NCBI GenBank assembly: GCA_020433455.1
Contig: JAGRCP010000027.1
Location: forward strand, 1 to 48,057
Source: Caldilineaceae bacterium
GTDB lineage: Bacteria; Chloroflexota; Anaerolineae; Caldilineales; Caldilineaceae
DNA: 48,057 nucleotides
Reading direction: 5' to 3'
Part shown: one piece after another, positions 44,027-48,057 of the stretch
Layout: every line of letters starts with the position of its first letter
Position numbering within the stretch: the first letter of the stretch is position 1
The notes under the pieces: model-generated
What the model was told of the DNA's origin: nothing
Seen by the model: only the letters and a program-made list of their open reading frames with translations
Database searches by the model: none
Translations under genes and position numbers: made by a program

Positions 44027-45181
44027 TTATGATGTTCTTTCCTCCATTTCGGCAACGCGCACCCAGCGCGCTTCCCGGGACGATGTTTCCGCGGCAGCCA
44101 TGACGGCCTGAATATGCAGGCCGTCGGCCAGAGTAGGCGCGGCCGGCCCGTCCTCGGCAACGGCTTTGAGGAACTGATATTGACATTCGGCATGCGCACG
44201 CACAAAGCTGGGCGCCATGCTCCAGTCAGGGCTTCGGGCTCCTTCGTAGCGGCCGACCGTCTCCACCTTCGTCATGCCGCGCAGGCCGCCCAGGGGCTTA
44301 TTCGCATCACGTACGTCATACACCTGAAGCCAACTGGGGTCCTGGGCGTCAAAGCGCAATGCGCCCTTTTCGCCAAAAATCTCCACCACCAACTCGTTGG
44401 GCGAGCCCGTCCCCATGCGCGAGCTTTCCACAAGCCCCAGCGTACCATCGGCCATGCGGGCGTGCATAAAGACGATATCATCCACATCTACGGCAACCGT
44501 CTCCTGAACATTGGCCGCAGCCGGCCGCTCGGTGATGAGCGTCTCCATAACGGCCTGCACCTGGTCAAAGTCGCCCAGCAAATAGTAGAGCAGGTCGAGA
44601 ACATGGGACCCCAGATCAAAGAGAACGCCCCCGCCGGCCACGGCACGCTGCTGTCGCCATGAGATAGGCTTCAGGGGATCAATGTAGCTGGAGCGATAGT
44701 AGCGCCCGCGGAACGAGAAGATTTTGCCCAGGAAGCCCTCATCCATCAGTTGCCGGGCCCGGATAATGGCGGGAAAGAAGCGAAAGTTAAAGGTCATCTG
44801 CGTTTTGACGCCGGCTGCGTTGGCTGCGGCGACCATGCGTTGGGCCTCGGCCACATTCATGGCCAGGGGCTTTTCGCAGTAGATATGTTTGCCCGCCTGG
44901 GCCGCGGCGACGACAATCTCAGCGTGAGCAACGTTGGGTACAGTTACATCTACCACATCAATATCCGGCCGGGCCAGCAGTTCGCGATAGTCCGCCGTCC
45001 AAAACTCACAGCCGATCTCCTGGGCGGCCTTGCGTGCGCTCTCCGCATGGGTGGTCGCCACGCCCGCAACCTGCACGCTATCGGCAGGCAGGCCATAATA
45101 AAAAGGGATGGAACGATAGGCCAGGGCATGCACCCGACCGATGCCGCCGTAGCCGATGAGGCCGATTTTGAGAGGGTTCAT
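44027..45181 (-). CDS. Gfo/Idh/MocA family oxidoreductase
   Basis: 384 aa. The N-terminal Rossmann motif is KIGLIGYGGIGRVHALAY; YCEKPLAMN carries the catalytic Lys of the family, and WRQQRAVAGGGVLFDLGSHVLDLLYYL the substrate-domain His. It catalyses NAD(P)-dependent oxidation or reduction of sugars or inositols. AAGGA lies 5 nt before the ATG. It is in the catabolic operon between the RPE-like and GMC genes; the substrate is not predictable. Confidence 0.94.
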   Translation of the reverse strand: MNPLKIGLIGYGGIGRVHALAYRSIPFYYGLPADSVQVAGVATTHAESARKAAQEIGCEFWTADYRELLARPDIDVVDVTVPNVAHAEIVVAAAQAGKHIYCEKPLAMNVAEAQRMVAAANAAGVKTQMTFNFRFFPAIIRARQLMDEGFLGKIFSFRGRYYRSSYIDPLKPISWRQQRAVAGGGVLFDLGSHVLDLLYYLLGDFDQVQAVMETLITERPAAANVQETVAVDVDDIVFMHARMADGTLGLVESSRMGTGSPNELVVEIFGEKGALRFDAQDPSWLQVYDVRDANKPLGGLRGMTKVETVGRYEGARSPDWSMAPSFVRAHAECQYQFLKAVAEDGPAAPTLADGLHIQAVMAAAETSSREARWVRVAEMEERTS

Positions 45182-45190
45182 GGTAATCCT

Positions 45191-45294
45191 TGAAGATTAA
45201 AGATCGAAGATTGGTTGGTGAGAGATTCGGGATTGAAAGATGACGAATTGGTAACGGAGCGTTATTCGACCCAATCTTTACTCTTCAATCTTGA
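45191..45294. repeat. Inverted repeat of AAGATTR words
   Basis: The left arm 45191-45214 (AAGATTA, AAGATCG, AAGATTGG words) and the right arm 45271-45294 are complementary at 19 of 24 positions. The right arm covers the stop codon of the RPE-like gene (45278). It fills the gap between the RPE-like and Gfo/Idh/MocA genes. Confidence 0.85.
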
Positions 45295-46060
45295 GCCTTC
45301 TGCTCGCCTCATCCATCACAGCGCGCAACTTCTTCACCGCGGCTTCAATTTCACCCGTGCCGGGTTGAAGCTTGCCGTTGGGGCCTTTGAGCAGAGGCGA
45401 AGAAAACTCGCCCACGGTCATACCCGCGGCGATGAAGTCAGCTACGTTGCCCGCATTGAGGCCGCCGTCTTCCATGACGTCAATGCTTGCGCCCAGCCCC
45501 GCATCCTCAACCATGCGACGCAGGCGAAGAATGTTGTCTATCATCATGGGGTCCATGGTGTGGGGGCTCTTGCCCGTCTCCCTGGCCCAGAAATAGGCCC
45601 GGCTCTCGTATTCCACGATGTCGATGTAAGGCTGCATGTACTGCTCGAAAGCGCTAATGGGCGTTCCCTGCCAGGCCCAGACGCCCGCCTTCAGCCCCAG
45701 GACATCCTTGATGAAGGAGACGGCCTGCATGGTCAGTTCACCCATGGTCTCCAGCGGCAGCGTAATGAGGTTGACGCCCAAATCGGCCAGTTGGCGGAAG
45801 ACGTCAAAGCCGGGTCGCACCATCTGAAGTTGGGCTTCGATCTCCAGGTGCGTGCTCTTACGCGTCGCCTCGATAATGTCGAAGCCGCCCCGGGGCATGC
45901 CAAAGTCCATATACTTGCCGTCCCGCACTTCGATATGCAGCCAGTCCACGCCGGCCGCTTCCAACTCCTGCACCTGCGCACCCAGCACCGCGTAATCCGC
46001 CCAAAAGAGGCCGGCCGCGATCTTGCAGGACGGAGTTACCTTACCGATTTTCTTCTCCAC
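45278..46060 (-). CDS. Ribulose-phosphate 3-epimerase-like protein
   Basis: 260 aa (beta/alpha)8 protein. Family traces: TPSCKIAAGLFWADYAVLGAQV at the start (compare PSIL..D...L), WLHIEVRDG where RPE has HxDxMDG, EAQLQMVRPG where RPE has the metal-ligand H in HLMV, and MEDGGLNAGNV for the phosphate loop. Two metal-ligand positions therefore differ (Asp to Glu, His to Gln), so the substrate or chemistry may be different. GTG at 46060 is preferred because GGGGAGG lies 5 nt before it; a TTG at 46081 is an alternative. It is the second gene of the operon, after the SorC-like regulator. Confidence 0.8.
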   Translation of the reverse strand: MEKKIGKVTPSCKIAAGLFWADYAVLGAQVQELEAAGVDWLHIEVRDGKYMDFGMPRGGFDIIEATRKSTHLEIEAQLQMVRPGFDVFRQLADLGVNLITLPLETMGELTMQAVSFIKDVLGLKAGVWAWQGTPISAFEQYMQPYIDIVEYESRAYFWARETGKSPHTMDPMMIDNILRLRRMVEDAGLGASIDVMEDGGLNAGNVADFIAAGMTVGEFSSPLLKGPNGKLQPGTGEIEAAVKKLRAVMDEASRRLKIEE

Positions 46061-46120
46061 TTTTTCCTCCCCTGTTCTCAAACTTGATCAACTTGTCTTG
46101 TCCCTTCTCCCGCTGCCGAT

Positions 46121-47071
46121 TTATCGGCTCTCCAACACTGCCTGCACGGTAGCCGCATCACTGCACAGCACGTCAATCACACCCGTACGCAGCGCGCCGA
46201 CTACGGCGTCCCGCTTCTCCTGGCCCAGCGCAACCGCCATGACGGTATCCACATCCGCCAGTTCGGTCAGATTCAGGCCGACGACGCGGCGGTTAAAGCC
46301 GCTGTTGTCGGCCTGACCGTTGAGCGTAAATATCTGCCCCGCCATATCGCCCACTCCGCCCGCACGGCGGATTCCGGCCAGCTCATCAGCCGTTAGATAA
46401 CCGCCCCGGACAAACTCAGACGTCTCCGGGTCCAGGTTGCCGATTCCAACCAGCGCAACGTCAGCCTGGCGGGCCAATTCCAGAACACGGCGGATATCCC
46501 GCTGGCTGCGCAAAACCTCTGCATCTGCGCCGCTGTCGGCCACCAATGGCGCCACCAGATAGTGCGCAACGCCCCCCAGCTTGCCGGCCAACGTGCGGGT
46601 CAACGCCGCGCTGTCCAGTTCCGGCGAAGTGAGGGCGAGGCTGCCCACGGCCTGGACCACGTTCACGCGGTCGGCAAAGCCAGGCTGCACGGCATGAATC
46701 ACCTCATATGTGGAGCGGCCCAGGCAGACCGTCAACATCATCTCATCGTGGAGCATCTGCTCCAGGTAACGCGCCCCCAGTTGACCCAGCCGGGCAAGGG
46801 CGTAGCGCACGTCACTGCCGCCGGGTCGCAGAACCAACGCCTCGCGCAGGCCGAACGCCCGGCGCAGCGCCTGCTCCAGTTCCGCCTCCCGCTGGAGCGG
46901 CCAGGCAATCGTGAAGCGAATGACTCCCTCTTCCCGGGCCTGCTTGAGCAAGCGATAAATCTTGACGCGTGAAAGACCCAGCGCCGCGGCAATGGCGTTC
47001 TGGGTCAGCTCTTGCTCGTAGTACATGGCCGCAACCTGGGCGAGGAGATCATGCTCTTCGTAGGTCAGCAT
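46121..47071 (-). CDS. SorC-family transcriptional regulator
   Basis: 316 aa. An N-terminal helix-turn-helix (LTQNAIAAALGLSRVKIYRLLKQARE, ~residues 22-46) is followed by the SorC/DeoR-like sugar-phosphate-binding domain (~55-316) with VGIGNLDPETSEF and GVGDMAGQIF conserved. It should respond to a phosphorylated sugar and control the operon it leads: epimerase-like, dehydrogenase, GMC oxidoreductase and sugar kinase genes. Two operator-like palindromes overlap its own promoter, suggesting autorepression. Confidence 0.93.
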   Translation of the reverse strand: MLTYEEHDLLAQVAAMYYEQELTQNAIAAALGLSRVKIYRLLKQAREEGVIRFTIAWPLQREAELEQALRRAFGLREALVLRPGGSDVRYALARLGQLGARYLEQMLHDEMMLTVCLGRSTYEVIHAVQPGFADRVNVVQAVGSLALTSPELDSAALTRTLAGKLGGVAHYLVAPLVADSGADAEVLRSQRDIRRVLELARQADVALVGIGNLDPETSEFVRGGYLTADELAGIRRAGGVGDMAGQIFTLNGQADNSGFNRRVVGLNLTELADVDTVMAVALGQEKRDAVVGALRTGVIDVLCSDAATVQAVLESR

Positions 47072-47079
47072 CGCGTCTC

Positions 47080-47120
47080 ATTATGTGCAATTGAACATCA
47101 ATTGTGAAATTGCACATAAT
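47080..47120. promoter_or_regulatory. Double operator of the SorC-like regulator
   Basis: Two near-palindromes, TGTGCAATTGAACA (47084-47097) and TGTGAAATTGCACA (47103-47116), share the ideal TGTGCAATTGCACA with one mismatched pair each. They are enclosed by perfect 13-bp outer arms (47080-47092 with 47108-47120). The sites overlap the -10 box and transcription start. Confidence 0.8.
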
Positions 47121-47146
47121 ATAGAGCAAGCCAAAGGGTTTGTCAA
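47118..47146 (-). promoter_or_regulatory. Promoter of the SorC-led catabolic operon
   Basis: The minus strand reads TTGACA (47141-47146), a 17-nt spacer, then TATATT (47118-47123), with a predicted start near 47111, ~40 nt before the regulator's ATG. The rest of 47150-47360 shows no recognisable element. Confidence 0.75.
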
Positions 47147-47342
47147 TCCCGTTTAATTGGCGTCAATTAGCGAAGACTCCGCTCTGCCCCGGCGAAACAG
47201 GGGATGGCCGTCAATCGCGGCGGCGCCTGGATTCAGGAAAATAAGCTCCACGTCGCTTAGCGGCCATCAGGTAAGAAGATGGATTTCAACCGATTCAGTC
47301 CGTTGCCGTTTTTGTTGCGCCAAGTGTAATGCACCGAACTAG

Positions 47343-48057
<715 letters not shown>

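Overview
The window (about 60% GC by eye) reads as a chromosomal segment of a Chloroflexota bacterium, probably near Anaerolineae/Caldilineae. This is inferred from Thr/Pro-rich linkers on exported proteins, a large Tubulin-like protein encoded beside a membrane vWA protein, and heptad-word repeats at gene borders. No rRNA, tRNA, CRISPR array or insertion sequence was recognised.

Layout. 1-3.1 kb: histone-deacetylase-family hydrolase, thymidine kinase and the ribosomal operon rplU-rpmA-rpmE (all minus). 3.1-7.3 kb: a TetR regulator with two matching operators, then an MFS exporter and an ABC permease/ATPase pair. 7.3-9.7 kb: CYTH protein, DksA-like zinc-finger protein, a cold-shock protein with an elaborate leader, and a small DUF2892-like membrane protein. 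9.7-21.3 kb: a large envelope/cytoskeleton-like locus with a membrane vWA protein, an 847-aa tubulin-like GTPase, a 966-aa membrane protein that looks like a degenerate tubulin-like paralogue, a SanA/YdcF-like protein and a membrane-anchored lytic transglycosylase. 21.4-28.7 kb: S9 peptidase, ABC-F ATPase, two poorly characterised proteins, HNH endonuclease and a Tat/lipoprotein glycoside-hydrolase-like protein. 28.9-29.2 kb: a SelW-like selenoprotein gene with an in-frame UGA and a hairpin that fits the bacterial SECIS rules. 29.3-34.1 kb: coaE, a small membrane protein, dnaJ, prmA, rsmE and a NIF3-family gene (minus). 34.1-40.5 kb: a complete branched-chain amino acid ABC transporter, livKHMGF. 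40.6-41.3 kb: a Yip1-like membrane protein. 41.4-47.1 kb: a minus-strand catabolic operon led by a SorC-family regulator (sorC, RPE-like epimerase, Gfo/Idh/MocA, GMC oxidoreductase, ROK kinase) with a clear promoter and paired operators. 47.4 kb to the end: 5' part of ftsH.

The strongest candidates for something undescribed are: (1) the vWA / tubulin-like / pseudo-tubulin gene set, flanked by a transglycosylase, which suggests an envelope-sensing or wall-remodelling cytoskeletal system; (2) the selenoprotein, which standard gene callers would truncate or miss; and (3) repeated intergenic inverted repeats built of short, locus-specific, often 7-nt words that tend to reach into the stop codon of a neighbouring gene.
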